This document shows, one piece after another, positions 19,338-31,353 of a stretch of DNA of 52,525 nt. The DNA is from Porphyra umbilicalis (taxonomy: Eukaryota; Rhodophyta; Bangiophyceae; Bangiales; Bangiaceae). The notes below the pieces were generated by a model, which saw only the letters and a program-made list of their open reading frames with translations, was not told the DNA's origin and did no database searches. The position numbers and the translations under genes were made by a program. The stretch covers positions 1 through 52,525 of the forward strand of contig KV919189.1 of the NCBI GenBank assembly GCA_002049455.2, in the 5' to 3' direction. Positions within the stretch are counted from its first letter, which is position 1. The number at the start of each line of letters is the position of its first letter.

Positions 19338-22300
19338 CCGGTGTTGCTGCCGCACCGCCGGCAGTCCCCCCTTCTGGTGGTCATCCTCCCCCCATTCTCG
19401 CCGCCGCGCAGGCGCACCGCGCACTTCTTTCACTGGCGTAGCGGGCGCCGCGCGCCGCCGCGCCGCTCACGCGCGTGCGGCAGTTGCACGGCCGCTCGCG
19501 GACGGAGAGTTGCGGGAAAACGGGATTAGGCTTAGCCCGAAAGGCGGTGACACAAAAAGAAAGGTGGCCAGTGATCCCCTGCCTCCCCGCGTTCTACCGA
19601 CGCCGGCGGGCAGCAGGGGCCGATGCGGACCTCCCTCGAGCCGGGGAGAAGCTTCAGCCCCCCCGACCCGCGGGTGAACGGCGCCGGGGGGGCAGCCTCC
19701 AGCGGCGTGACAGCCACGATGAGGTCTACAGGGGGGGCGATGAGTGTGCGAGGGGCGATGGCGTGTCGCTTTGATCAAAGGCTGGAGAACTGCCGCACGC
19801 AGAGGCAGGAGGAAACAGCGATGGGGACGAAAAAAAGGCATGGCTTCCGATGGGGTGATGGTGGGGCGGTGGGGGATGGGGGGTCTGCGGACACGCGCGA
19901 GAGTGCTGGCCAAGCTGCGGGTGGGGTGTGAGAGGCCGAGGGTGGCGCACCAGACAGTGGAAGGCACCTCGCTCATCATAACTGAAGGGGGGGGCGACGG
20001 ACAGCAGGGCAGTGGGGGGGGATCGGGACGGGGTGCGCCTTCGACAGTGCGGTCACTCTTGCAGCCTCCGCGGCACGTGATACCATGGACGATTTTTGGC
20101 ACCTGGTTGCCGCTATGCCGCTTCCCGCACAGAACGCGTCACTGAGAACGGGAGGAGCGCGCTCCTCTTCTTTCATTCCAAAGGGGGGAGGGCGCGCCGG
20201 TCGGGCGACGGCGTTGCGGGTCGTCGTCGCCGCCATGCCCCTGTCCCCCGCCGCCGTCTCTTCGCCGACGCCGTCCTCACCGACATTTTCGCTCTTGATG
20301 ACGTCGTTGAGGATCCATGGGGCGTCAAGAGGCGGCAGCCAACACCCGCTCTTCGCGTCTCGCCGCCGACACTCAGCGTCACGGTGGTTGCCGCCACGCG
20401 GGCGCCGAGACCGAACAGCGCCACTGGCGCCAAGAGGTCCACTGTCGCCGTGAGGGCGGCCAGGTGTGACAACGCCACCGCCACCGCGGCCGCCGCATTC
20501 CTTACTGCAACCGGTGGCAACCGCCACTTGGCCCCTGCCGCGCCGCTTTCCACGCCGACGGTCGCGCCGACGGGGGCGCAGGCAAGCCATCCGCGACCAT
20601 CTTCAGGGGGGGGGGGCCCGCCGACCTCTTTCTTGTCGCCAGGGGAAGCGACGCTGGTGAGCACGTCGTCGTGGTTTGGCCAGTGTGCCGTCTGGCAGGA
20701 GACGTTGCAAGAACGAGGCTACATTTTATTTATTGCGGGACGACTGCCGCAGAGCGGAAGAACCGTCAGTGACCGCCTCAGTGCCGAAAGCCAGCACGTC
20801 ACAAGTGCCCTTCTTGGATTCCATGCGGCCAATTTCGGCATACCACTGCGAACGGTGGCAAAGGCCGACGGAAGCCGCCGTATGGTGGCGACACGCATCC
20901 CTACCCCCCCCTGGTGTAGCCGTCGGGAGGCCGGCGGGCGCGCGTCGGGCGTGCCAGCCGCCGCTCTCCCCGCACGATGAGTGTGTAGCTGTCATGTAGA
21001 ATCGAATGCAGTTTCGCTGCGCCTTTGATGGGATATCCCTCGCTTTCTTTGCGGGTCTGAGCTTTGGTCTTGATGCAAGCAGACCAGTGTGAGCCGCGTT
21101 TCCTTCATCATGCATGCCCGCGTCCGTCATCGAGCCCACCCCCGCTCCCCATGTCTGCTCGGCACCCCCGCACCACACCCCTGTACCGAACCCCTGCCCC
21201 ACACCCCTCTACCACACCCCTTTCCCACCTCCCTGTCAGACCTCCCTGTCCAGCACTACCGCCCCCTTCTGGTTCTCTGCCAAAGGCGCAGCTATTCCGG
21301 GTACGGCGGTTGCGGCCGCGCCGAACCGGAGTGGCAGAGAACGCTGACGACAGCTTCGTGCGTTTCCGGCTTCCTGGGGCCGACACCTCGGGCTGCGGTC
21401 CGTGGGTGACCACTGTTGCGACGGCGGGCACGGCGGCGGCGCCCACGTACCTCGCACGCGGCCGTCTGCCAAGTGGAGGGCGGGAGTCAGTCGTGCATGC
21501 CGGCGGGCTCCATCCTACCGGCAATTTTGGTGCCGTAAGCTCGTCGCCTCCGCGGCCGCGGCCACCTTCGCATGCCGACCATCGGTGGTGGTCACTGCGG
21601 GCAACGCGGGTGCCGCCGCCGCCACCACCTTCACTTGCACCGCAGACGCCACCGCCGCCGTGGCGGTAACCCCGCTACCGGCGTGCTCGCTTGGCGTTGT
21701 CAGACGGTCAACAGCGCGTACCCTTGCGGCTTCCGCCACTGGCCTGCTGCCGTGCCGCCTCACGTCTCTCAGTGGGGGGGGGGGGGGGGCATTCGAATGT
21801 CCAGCGGCAGTGGGGGGGGGGGAGCCAGTCGCCTACCGAATTGGACGTCGCCGCTGAGGGCCAGCGTGTTTCAGACGACTTTGCTGCTGCGGGAAGAGAA
21901 GGAGGGTGTCCCTCCTACATTTTCGGGGGCTACTGGCACCGCAGCCCCGCGCCCTCAGCCTCTCCCTGTGACCGCTGATGTTGTCGTCCGCGCCAAAGAC
22001 GACCATCTCTCCGTAGCCCGTGCCGCTCCGTCGCCGACGCGCCGGGAGTTGATGCCGGCTCCAGTCGCCCCACGGCCTGTCGTCACGCCAGAGGCGGCGC
22101 AGGCCGCTGGCGAGTTGATGACGATAGCGCTACTGCGCAGCGAGACCTCAATCTCCACCGCCTGGGCGCGGCCGAACACATGCCCGGGCTTCCGGTCGAC
22201 GCCAACGTCGCGGGCCGCGTCACCGCCAGCGGCGGTGTCAGCACAGGCGGCCGCGACCGTCGCCCCGCCGCCACCGTACCCGTACATGTCTGCGGGGTGC

Positions 22301-23888
22301 CGACGCTGCCTGCTGCCTTGAATTCGTGCGGAGCCGACGTCCCTCTTATCTGATTCCGACGGGTGCGGTGCCGCCGCTAGTGCAACCACCGCCACCACTA
22401 CATCGTCGCTGTTGTACGGCCTGCATGCACGGACAGCCGGAGGCCCGTGCTGGCCTCGCGCTCGGCGACGTGTGCACCGCCCCCAAGTTCTTTCCTCCCC
22501 CGCGGCAGCCGCTGTCGCCGCCGCCCCACCGGCGGGTGGGCTCGCCTGGAAGCGGACCGGCCCAACGTCAGACGCCCGCCGATCCCGGCCTACTTTGTGC
22601 GATTGCCTTCAGCTGCGGCTCTCAGACTTGTCTGTACGCGCGGCCACTCGCGCCCCCCGCACACTACCGTGACTCATTCCGAACGCTTTTGGGCGGCTCG
22701 GCTGTCCGTCGCGGTTGCCAGCGGTGGCACAAGCATGCTGCAGCGGGCGAAAACGCGGCATGCTGCGGCAGCGCACCGCCGAGGTGGCTCCCAAGGTTGA
22801 TATCCGTCGTTTGGGGGGGGGAAACAGCATGGGCAACACGAAACAGGCGCTTAAACGAGCGGCTGCCGGTTTGAAAGTGTCGAAGCACCGCCACCAGGCG
22901 ACGGGCTTCCTCGTTTGCCACCGGCAGATGCGCAAAGTGTCCCGCTCGGCCATTCGAGTCGGGCGGCCCGCCACCGTGAGGCCTTTTGGTTGGTCGCCTG
23001 CTCGCACGTCACGGGGGGGAACGGCGAGTCGTTCGCCGGCACGCACACGGCGCTGCCCGACGCTCACCGCGGCGGATGGCCCGCCTGCCCTGCGGAGGCT
23101 CGGCTCGGCGACCGCCCCAGCCCGCTGTGGATGCCATCTGTGATGTCGTAGCTGCGACAGCCGCGCCGGCGGCCAAGCCACCGTTGGCGACGGCGGGCAG
23201 TAGCCACCGCAAGGGCGCTGCAGTGGGGGGGGGGGGGGACGGCACGAAATCCCGTCGGCGGCCGCGAGGAGTCAGAGGGAAGAAAGCTAGAGGAGACGTT
23301 GGTGACCTGTTAGTCCGCTGGGGACGAGGTGGCTTCGTAGGCCGCGGGCGACAGCAACTGCGAGGCCAGGTGGTGCAGAATGCCGCGCAGCGCCAGAAAC
23401 GGAAGGAAAACCTAACGGCGAGCAAAATGGGACCTGTGAGGTGAGATGTCGCCGGCAAGTCCTAGCGTGACTGACGACGCGACGGCCCGTGCGGCGCGAT
23501 CGAGCCGCACACGGCCGAGGCCAGCATCCTCCGAAAGGGAGTAGGGGGGGGGGCGACAGCCTGGTCGGTGATTCTCCGTGTTTCAGCTCCGCCGAGCGCA
23601 GCGTCCGGTCGGGCTTGCTGCCGCTCGCAGGCAACGGCACCCCCATCGTCTCATCAGGTGCAGCGTGGCAGCCGCCTAGTGCCCTTTGGCGAGGAAGAGA
23701 GAGGCATAGGGTGCGGGCACGGCGGCGCGGCCGGCTTGTGCGGAAGTCAGCGATGGCGATCGACAGGCACGACGCGGTGGCGCCCAGCTGAAGGTCTCGC
23801 CCGCCAGAGCCGCCGCGTCCACCGTCCCCACAAAAAGACGATGCCGCCGCGTCCACCGCTGCATGGGAGGGCGGGATGAGACGCAACC
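19338..23888. other. GC-rich low-complexity block, no gene called
   Basis: About 4.5 kb of mixed G-rich and C-rich DNA with long homopolymer runs (G run near 21774-21790; G run near 23226-23238). Open frames occur on every strand and phase with Arg/Pro/Ala/Gly-rich products. None shows a conserved motif or a clear coding/noncoding boundary. Confidence 0.35.
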
Positions 23889-24175
23889 GGCGAGTGAGGC
23901 CGTCACCTTGCTGACTGGGACGAGGGGAGGGCAGGGGAGGGAAGTGCAGGCGAGTGCGGCAGCCCGTACAGGCGAGTAAGGCAGTCCCCTTGCCGACGGG
24001 CACGAGAGGAGGGCGGGGGAGGGAAGTGCAGGCGAGTGCGGCAGCCCCGTTGCCGGCGGGCACGTGAGGAGGGCGGGGGAGGGAATTGGGGGGAAGCGCA
24101 GGCGATTGACGCCGTTTTGTTGATGACGGAGACGAAGGGAGGGCGAGGGAGGGCAGTACAGGCGAGTAAGGACAG
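23889..24175. repeat. 60-bp tandem repeat array
   Basis: Units beginning ggcgagt or ggcgatt start at 23889, 23949, 23971, 24031, 24101 and 24161. Spacings are 60, 22, 60, 70 and 60 bp, so the basic period is 60 bp with one truncated and one expanded unit. Each full unit holds gacgggcacgagaggagg-like and gggagggaagtgca-like segments. Confidence 0.85.
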
Positions 24176-24908
24176 GCCAAACGGCCGTCTGTTTCAGCCC
24201 CTGAGCATACCAGAAATGCTGACGCCAGCCCCAGGCTACGGCGTCATCTGCGATGACGGCTGAAAAGGTGGGCCGATGGGGATACGGCAATGACCGTCAT
24301 CGCCTCCATCCAACGCCAGGTGCACCTTCGTACGGGTGGTCCAGAGCGGCGGTGGGGGGCCACGGCGTGGAGGGACGAACGAGACGGGACACGACGACGC
24401 AGCGATGCCACAGAGAGCAAGTGTCCCCCGTGACGTGTAACCTGTAGGATCTGGTACATGGGATTGGGGCAAGTCGTACCGACCTGCAAAAAGAGTAGTC
24501 ACTCAGCAAAATGCGTCGAGGGGCCGACCAACGTCAGCCTCGTCCTGAGCTGCTACGCGAAACGGGCACCAGCTGCAGGGTCTCTGGAGCTGGCCTGGCA
24601 GCCGTGGGATGCAAAAACACGCAGGGGCCTTCGAGTGACATTCATAAACGGATGGCAGCGGGCTGCTCCCCCGAAGTGGCCTCGCGAACTCATTTGTTTG
24701 CCCTTGCACGAACCTGTCCAAGGATAACCACGTGAGATGTTGCCACCGTTCTCATCGGTCCACTGATGCGCGAATGTCATTGGCCGAGCGTCCCACACGT
24801 TTGCCGACAGCACGTTTTCCCCCACCGCGTCGGGAAAACGAGAAGAGCCCATTTTTTAGGGATCTGCCATAATATGGCGATTTGGCGCACCGATAGACGT
24901 GCTCTCAG

Positions 24909-24966
24909 CACATGAGCTTTGGCGTTGCAAACCTTTATGGTGCGCGTCCCAAAAATGAGACATCGC
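24909..24966. repeat. Dispersed repeat pieces in mixed orientation
   Basis: Gcacatgagctttggcgttgcaaa (24909-24932) recurs in direct orientation at 25308-25331. The adjacent tatggtgcgcgtcccaaaaatgagac is an inverted version of the segment ending each 232-bp unit (near 25540-25567 and 25772-25802). The block therefore shares two modules with the tandem pair to its right, in different orientations. Confidence 0.8.
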
Positions 24967-25338
24967 GGTTTTTTCTTTCTTTCTCGGCCCACTGGCCTTC
25001 TGCAACGGTCCGATAATGTAATGTGACCCACTCGGTCCCACTGTGCTTCCAGAACAGCCCCTGACAGTGTTAGCAGAGGCCGGCACATCCTGACGTGTCA
25101 TGGAGGAAAGTGTCATTCATTGCAACTTCGACATGTGACGATCACGCGGCCCAATCAAATGCACAGATACTAGAGCAGGCATGTGCTGACAATTTGTGCA
25201 CGAAGAGAAGGGCACCACCTTACCAATAAAAACGTGAAAAAGACCCCGATGTAGCCCCCTGTGAGGAAAACACGATTTGGGACACCCCTCATCGAAGCTC
25301 CAGTTAGCACATGAGCTTTGGCGTTGCAAATGTTTGAC

Positions 25339-25802
25339 CCCAAGAACCTGGAAAAGACGGGCTCCAAGATCGGGGCTATCTGAGAGGTCCACAGAACAGG
25401 GCCCACAGGCGGGTATTAAGGAGGTGTCAGCCAAGCACGCGTCGGGAGAGGCTCTTTCCATGGAGGCCAGTCGAGAATTTTCTCGTACCCCACGCCGCCT
25501 GCCCCCGTGCAGTGATGTGCCAGTCCTTCAGAAAACGCGCATGTCTCATTTTTGGGACACGCACCATAACCCCAAGAACCTGAATAAGACTGGCTCCAAG
25601 ATCAGGGTTATCTGAGAGGTCCACAGAACAGGGCCCACAGGCGGACATTAAGGAGTTCTCAGCCAAGCACGCGCGTCGGGAGATGCTGTTTCCATGGAGG
25701 CCAGTCGAGAATTTTCTCGTACCCCACGCCGCCTGCCCCCGTGCAGTGATGTGTCAGTCCTTCAGAAAACGCGCATGTCTCATTTTTGGGACACGCACCA
25801 TA
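25339..25802. repeat. 232-bp tandem duplication
   Basis: Two head-to-tail copies, 25339-25570 and 25571-25802, both beginning cccaagaacctg and ending in tttttgggacacgcaccata. They differ by scattered substitutions and small indels, mostly in the first half. No ORF spans both in a conserved frame. Confidence 0.93.
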
Positions 25803-26539
25803 GGAACAAGACATCATTGCACTAGCAGGAAGGGCGATTCTGCATTCTTCTACACGAAAAAAGAGGGCTATTTGGGGGTTTGTCAGGCGACGAAAAGGGT
25901 GGACAGCAGTAGAGAAAGACTGTACTCCACTGACGTCTGAGATGTACAGCAGGCCCCCAACACAAGCAGCCAAGTACTGTATCGCTCAGTTATCCTTGCG
26001 AGGAAATCGGACTTGGCTACAGGGGAAGCGCGCATTCATATCCTACCAAGACTAGAAGCAAGTCTCATGCTTAGCGTGATCGACCGGAGCGATGGGGCGA
26101 GCGACTGTCAGCACCGTGACCGAATATACGTTTCAATCGAGGGGATCGATATCAAGCGGCCTCTGCCGCGCACATGCGAGGGACAGGTGGCTGCCATTTG
26201 ATCCAGACTCGATCGCTGGTCGACCTGCACCTTGTACCCTGGCATCTTGCGTGCTTTGAGGGTCAGTGAGGGGTGCGCGATAGCGTCGTTTCCCCCGCAC
26301 AATGTTGTGCTTCCTGCGGCCGATAACCGTGACTAGAAACGGTTACTCGCCAGGGGAAACACCAAATAAGCTTCAGGAACCACAAGGTTGAGGTGTGCAC
26401 CAGACATCAGAAAGGGCGATCACTGCTAGCCGTACGCCATAGTCACGAGGTGGATACCGCATTTATCATTGCGATCCGCAAGCCATGAATTATATCGAGC
26501 GCAAGGCCGGCGTAGAGTGACGCGCATTCTTCTTCCGCC
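25803..26539. other. Intergenic, nothing recognised
   Basis: Moderate-GC DNA without a convincing ORF, repeat or RNA structure, apart from a short inverted motif around gataaccgtgactagaaacggttac near 26322. Confidence 0.3.
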
Positions 26540-27170
26540 TCAGGCGCCACGGATTCTTGGCCGGTAGGCGCCGTCCATGGTAAGCTGCTTTGCCTCATTT
26601 TTTGCCATAGCGGCGCTCTTACGGCATACGTGGGCCGCGAGCGCGGGCTCAGCCGTGCACCATCAGTGGTTGTGCACGACGTCGCTGTCCTGGAATGCGC
26701 ACGCTTACGCGGGACCGCCGTAGCACAGCTTTTTTTTACTGCCGGCCGGCGTCGTCTATGGTACGCTGCGTTGCCTCGCTTTTTGCCGTTGCGGCGCTCT
26801 TAGGGCACATGTGGGCCGCGAGCGAGGGCTTAGCCGTGCACCAGGGGTAGGTGCGCAGGACGTGGCTCTCTTCGGATGCGCACGCGTACGCGGGACCGCC
26901 GCAGCGCAGCTTTTTTTTACAGCCGGCAGGCGTCGTCTATGGTACGCTGCTTTGCCTCGTTTGTTGCCTTTACGGCGCTCTTAGGGCACATGTTGGCCGC
27001 GAGCGCGGGCTTAGCCGTGCACCAGGGGTAGGTGCGCAGGACGTGGCTCTCTTCGGATGCGCACACGTACGCAGGACCGCCGCAGCGCAGCTCTTTTTTA
27101 CTGCCGGCAGGCGTCGTCTCTGGTACGCTACTTTGCCTCGTTTTTCGCCGTTGCGGCGCTCTCAGGGCCA
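26540..27170. repeat. 181-bp satellite-like tandem array
   Basis: About 3.5 units of exactly 181 bp. The landmark tatgg/catgg before taagctgc or tacgctgc ends at 26580, 26761, 26942 and 27123. Each unit also has a run of 6-8 T, a cgggaccgccg block and a cggcgctcttagggcacatg block. Because 181 is not a multiple of three, frames shift at each unit and the ORFs across it are not genes. Confidence 0.95.
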
Positions 27171-27639
27171 TTGTGAGCGGGTGCAGTGACCCCCGGAGAG
27201 TACTCCAGGGAAGTCTTGATGTCGGCCTGTGTATTGTGGCTATATTTAGTTCGGTGTTCCATGGTCGATCCTCGCTTCGCTTGGTCGTGCAGCACATCGT
27301 TATTGCGCGGGGCTTCGCGCCGACAGGGAGAAGAGTGTCGTGCTGCAGTGGCAAATTGTGTGACCAATATTATCATTGACGGTATTTATTATAATCTCGT
27401 ACGTATCACAAAGTTTGTGACAAGCTTAGCTATTATCGCTTGCAACATTTGACAGCAGTAGCACCCCTTCTATCGCCGCGTCGACTTTCCCGCCTGCCCT
27501 TCCGCTGCTCCAGGACTGCCATTGATGATGGTCGCACGCCCATTTCCAGGGGCCCCATGCGCGCCACTCTCCGGCGGGCTCCGCTCCGCCATGTCCACCA
27601 ACTGCGGCGGCCACCGACAGTCTCGGCGAGAAGAGCCGC

Positions 27640-28560
27640 GCGCCCGTTCTGAAGTGGGCCAAAATGCTGCTGCCTGTGGAGGCCACGCTGGGCGTGTGCC
27701 CGCTGGCGGCGGTGGGTGCGTTTCCGGCCGCTGGTGCCGCAAGTTCGGTCGCTGTGGCGGGGGAGGAGGACTTCGTGCCGCCAGTGGTGGCGGTTCTGGG
27801 CTTGCGGCCGCTAGCGGATAGGGGCGTGCTACCCGCTGCCGCCGCCGCCACGTCGGTCGTTGCGGCACACGGCGGTGGGCGTGATGCCGGCCGCTGCCCC
27901 CGACAGGTTGGTGGTTGTGGCGGGAGCGGGGCAGACGTGTTGCCGCGCGCGGGGGCGGTGATGGGCTTGCTGCCGCGGGCGACGGGTCGAAGGCGTTTTG
28001 TTGGCTGCCGACGTCGCCACGTCGGACATTTTGGCGCGGGGGGGGGCGCATGAGGTCCTGCGCGCGGGAGCGGCGCTGTGCTGTCGGCCGCCGGCGTCTG
28101 GGGGGGGCCTTGCTGCCGGCTGCCGAAGTCGCCACGTCGGTCGTACTGGCGCGGGGGAGGTGGACGTGATGCCGCGCGCGGGGGCGGTGCTAGCCGTGCT
28201 GCTGCCGCCAGCCGAGGGCGCTTGGTCGGCTGCCGCGGTCTCCAAGTCAGTCGTTCTGGTGAGGGCGGGGAGGGGAGCGGACGTGGCGGACGTGGTGTCG
28301 CGCAGGAAGGGGGCGGACGTGGCGGACGTGGTGACGCGCGCAAGGGTGGTGCTGAGATTGTTGTCGCGGACGGGGGGGGTCCTGCTGCTGGCCGCTGGGC
28401 CGCCAAGTTGGCGGGTGTGTCGGGGAAGGCCGACGTTGTGCCGTGCGCGAGAAGGGTGCTGTGCTTTCTCCCGCCAGTGGCGGCAGGCGTGTTGCCGGCT
28501 GCCGCCGCCGTCGAGTCTGTCCTGGGGGCGCAGGGGGCAGCCGTGCTGCCGCGCAACACG
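27640..28560 (+). repeat. Degenerate minisatellite of about 111-115 bp
   Basis: A gccacgtcggtcgt-like landmark recurs near 27740, 27850, 28014, 28130 and 28245, with weaker forms near 27900, 28385 and 28508. On the + strand individual units read as a repeated hydrophobic peptide of about 37 residues (GAVL.LLP.A..., then LPAA.AA.SVV). The frame is broken between units. It may be a decayed repeat-protein gene or only GC-rich satellite. The long minus-strand ORF here is Pro/Arg-rich and judged spurious. Confidence 0.6.
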
Positions 28561-29067
28561 ACGAGGACGAGGCGCTCGGCGGGGTGGGTGGCTGTGGGGA
28601 CGAGTCGAAAAGTGGCATTGCCAGCATGTGCACGAATAAAACAAGGCACGAAGACAAGCACACCGTCCCAATGGTCAATGGCAATCGGCCAGATTACCAG
28701 CTTGTAATGTCTTGTACTGAGATGCATTGGTCCCTCCAGCCTCATGTGTACCAAAGCACCCCGTGAAAGCGGGACGCCTGATGCGGCTGTCCCCACAGCC
28801 TCACATGTGCCCTACGAGCAGCAGCATCTTAGGCGAATGTGCCACTTGTGACGTGGCGCGAGGCGCAAGGTGCAATGGTGCAATATGGCGACAGTGAGCG
28901 ACGAGTATCATAGCGACTGGACAAGGCAGCATGAAATGAACATGTAAAGAAACCTGCCGACCCAAAGCAAATCCCAAGATGCAAACGACCCTTCTCCAGG
29001 CTCCGAGTCAGTGAGCCTATGACACCTCGCCACACGCCCACCAAACGCGTCAAGTCAGCCGACCGGC

Positions 29068-30899
29068 TCAACAACACGCGACACCCGGCATGGGGCGTTG
29101 ATGAAAACGATAAGCAGCTCGCAACACCGTGTGCACCTGTGACAGGAGCATGAGAGACGCCCCCGCGCCCCAACGCATGTTGCACTTGGTAAACGCCTCT
29201 AGTATGGCGGCGGAAAACCAAGGAGCCAGTCGATGACGGCTTGCAGGAGGGTGCCACTGGGCGACGCCCGTGGCAAAGAGGTTGACAAAAGCCGGCGTAA
29301 AGCCATCCCTCTTGTCGAAGACGGAGCAGAGGGTGCGCGCCACCACCGGCTCCATCGGCAAATCCCACCGGCGGAAGTCAGCCATGCATCGGGCCACGTG
29401 AGCATCTGTCTCGTCCTCCCGCGCCCGCTTTCGCTTCCCCGACATACTCCTAGATGGTAGAAGGTCGGCCCCAAGAGAGATGTTGGTTGAAGAGGCGGGC
29501 AAGACTCCCAGGAGGAAGTCCATCTTGCCAGCGTTGCCGTCTTCTGCGACAGTCGCGGAAGGCGCGGCTGTATGTGCCTTGGCGGTGACTGGGGGTCCCT
29601 TAGAAGCGCCACCGAGTCGAGCCGCGCCCCCCGGTGCTTGGCCGGCAGGATTGACATCCGCGAGCGTCGTAGCGACCTTCGAGTCCCCGGTCGTCGACTT
29701 CAGATTCCCAACCGCCGGGATGGAGGGCCCCAGGCCGGTATGACGCGTCTGCTCCAGCGGTCCGTACGCCGCAGACGGCCGCCCCCCCTCGCTCGGCCCC
29801 GCCGACGGCTGCCCCCCCTCGCTCGGTCCCGCAGACAGCCGCCCCCCCTCGCTCGGTCCCGCAGACGGCCGCGCCCCCTCGCTCGGCCCCGCCGACGGCA
29901 GCCCCCCCTCGCTCGGTCCCGCAGACGGCTGCTCCCCCTCGCTCGGCCCCGCACCAGCTCTCGTCCAGCGCAGACAACGCCGCCGCTTCGGTCGCGCGTC
30001 GACCAGCTCACCCTTGCCGTCGGGCTCCCGCTCTGTCAGCGTCTTGCAAAGAGTGCGCATGGCGGCGCGCGTTAGTAGATGGAAGTTCTCCGCCCACGCC
30101 CTTGTGCTCAAGCCGTCCGCTCGCAACAGCGTGGAGCGCTCACCAGCGAGGCATGCGAAGAACGGCCGGAAGAACGACAGCGCAAACAGACCACAGTCGT
30201 GAAACTTGGGTTGCTGGGGCACATCCGGCGAGGTGACGGCGAGGCAAGACAGCAACCATCCTTGCCGAAGTCCTCCATCGTTAGCTCCAACAACGCCACG
30301 CCGCATGCACTCGTGCTTCAACCACTCAAAAACAGAGCTAGACGCACGTCCGGCGATCGATACCGAGCCCAACGAGTTGAAGAAAGCGAGAGTAGCCGTC
30401 GGCGACCCCGTGTGTGCGGCACCACCAGCGGCTGTCATGTTCAAAGCCCTGTGCCAACGTTAAACCCCTGAAAGCACAGCAACCCACCAATGATGGCCCT
30501 CACAGAAAAAAAACACCCAGGTAGAGAAAGAAAAAAATCTACAGACCGAGTTATAGCGGTCAGACGAGACGCGCCCCCCCCCACGTCGCGCAAAAGCTTG
30601 TTCCAAACACTACAAAACACCAGGCAGTCGGCAGAGTCCTCCGGGGAGAGCTCCTCTTCCCAGATGTACCGGGCGATGGCGTCCACGACGCCGTCGCGCA
30701 AGCCCGTCCCGTCCTCGAGGCTCATGCAGTCCGCCCGGTCGACGGTGATCGGGCCACCTCGGCCTCGGGCGTACGTGCAGATGACGTCATGGGGCTGCGC
30801 ACGGACGCCACGCGACGCCCCGGGCCAGGTATTGTCGCCATTGCTACCGTCTTGGGGCGGAGGCGCCGGTTGCAAGCCACGACCGCTGCGAGTCCGCAT
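29068..30899 (-). pseudogene. Ulp1/SENP-like C48 cysteine protease, decayed
   Basis: Read from ATG 30899 down to 29068. The 5' part has the Ulp1 substrate-channel pattern (ITVDRADCMSLEDGTGLRDG then VVDAIARYIWEEE). The catalytic His motif GHHWWVAVL is at 30498-30472, a FFNSLG follows where FDSL is expected, and PKFHDCGLFALSFF supplies the Cys box. C48 enzymes cut SUMO or related tails, and transposons including KDZ and MULE types often carry them. Lesions: the His segment is in a different frame from the 5' part, explained by one missing base in a 9-base run (30574-30582, C on the + strand), though a splice is possible. A TAA interrupts the frame at 30462-30460. The catalytic Asp is Asn. The C-terminal half has a 30-bp minisatellite and a basic KRKRARE segment. 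Whether it belonged to the KDZ element 14 kb away is unknown. Confidence 0.75.
29771..29950 (-). repeat. 30-bp coding minisatellite (SAGPSEGGxP)
   Basis: Six units of exactly 30 bp inside the protease gene encode the 10-residue unit SAGPSEGG(R/Q/L)P on the minus strand. Length in whole codons keeps the frame open, as expected for a disordered linker that can change copy number. Confidence 0.93.
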
Positions 30900-31086
30900 G
30901 GTGAGCTGCACGTCGCTCGCGGACCAACAAACAGCGCCAAGACGCTGCGTGGCTGGTGCTGCGGCTGAAGATAGCGCAGCGAATGGAAATCACGTTGGGA
31001 GCACGGCGAGGACGCCACGCGCCTGACAAGCTGCATCTCGAAGCACACTGTAAATGCCGCATCGAACCTTGTATGCAATTTATCAA

Positions 31087-31353
31087 TTGTGTATGTACTT
31101 GTTATCGCGTACTCTGATATCAGTCTAGTCCAGCAGTTTGATAGTACGTCCTAATGGAGGACCGCTGCCCCTCTCTGCTACCGCCCACGGCCTCCGCTTC
31201 CGCCTGTGGCCCTTGCCCACACCTGCTGCCAACGCCCCGAACCCGCCGTCCCCGCCCACGCGCCCGCCCGTTGCCCACGTCCGCGCCCGCTGCCCCCGCC
31301 CGCGCCGGCTGCCACCGTCACTGGGTGACATTCTCGCCCCCGCCCTGTGCCCG
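31087..31353. other. C-rich intergenic stretch
   Basis: AT-rich for about 60 bases, then C-rich Pro/Arg-type sequence. No gene or RNA is recognised. Confidence 0.3.

Noticed and set aside
26851..27379. Two plus-strand ORFs of 112 and 115 residues with similar starts
   Set aside because: They are the same satellite read in different frames; the 181-bp unit shifts phase each time, so coding is unlikely.
27426..28796. 456-residue minus-strand ORF
   Set aside because: Pro/Arg/Thr-rich product of a degenerate minisatellite; the opposite strand gives a more regular repeat pattern.
29793..29950. CRISPR array
   Set aside because: The 30-bp units are contiguous without spacers and encode an in-frame 10-residue repeat.
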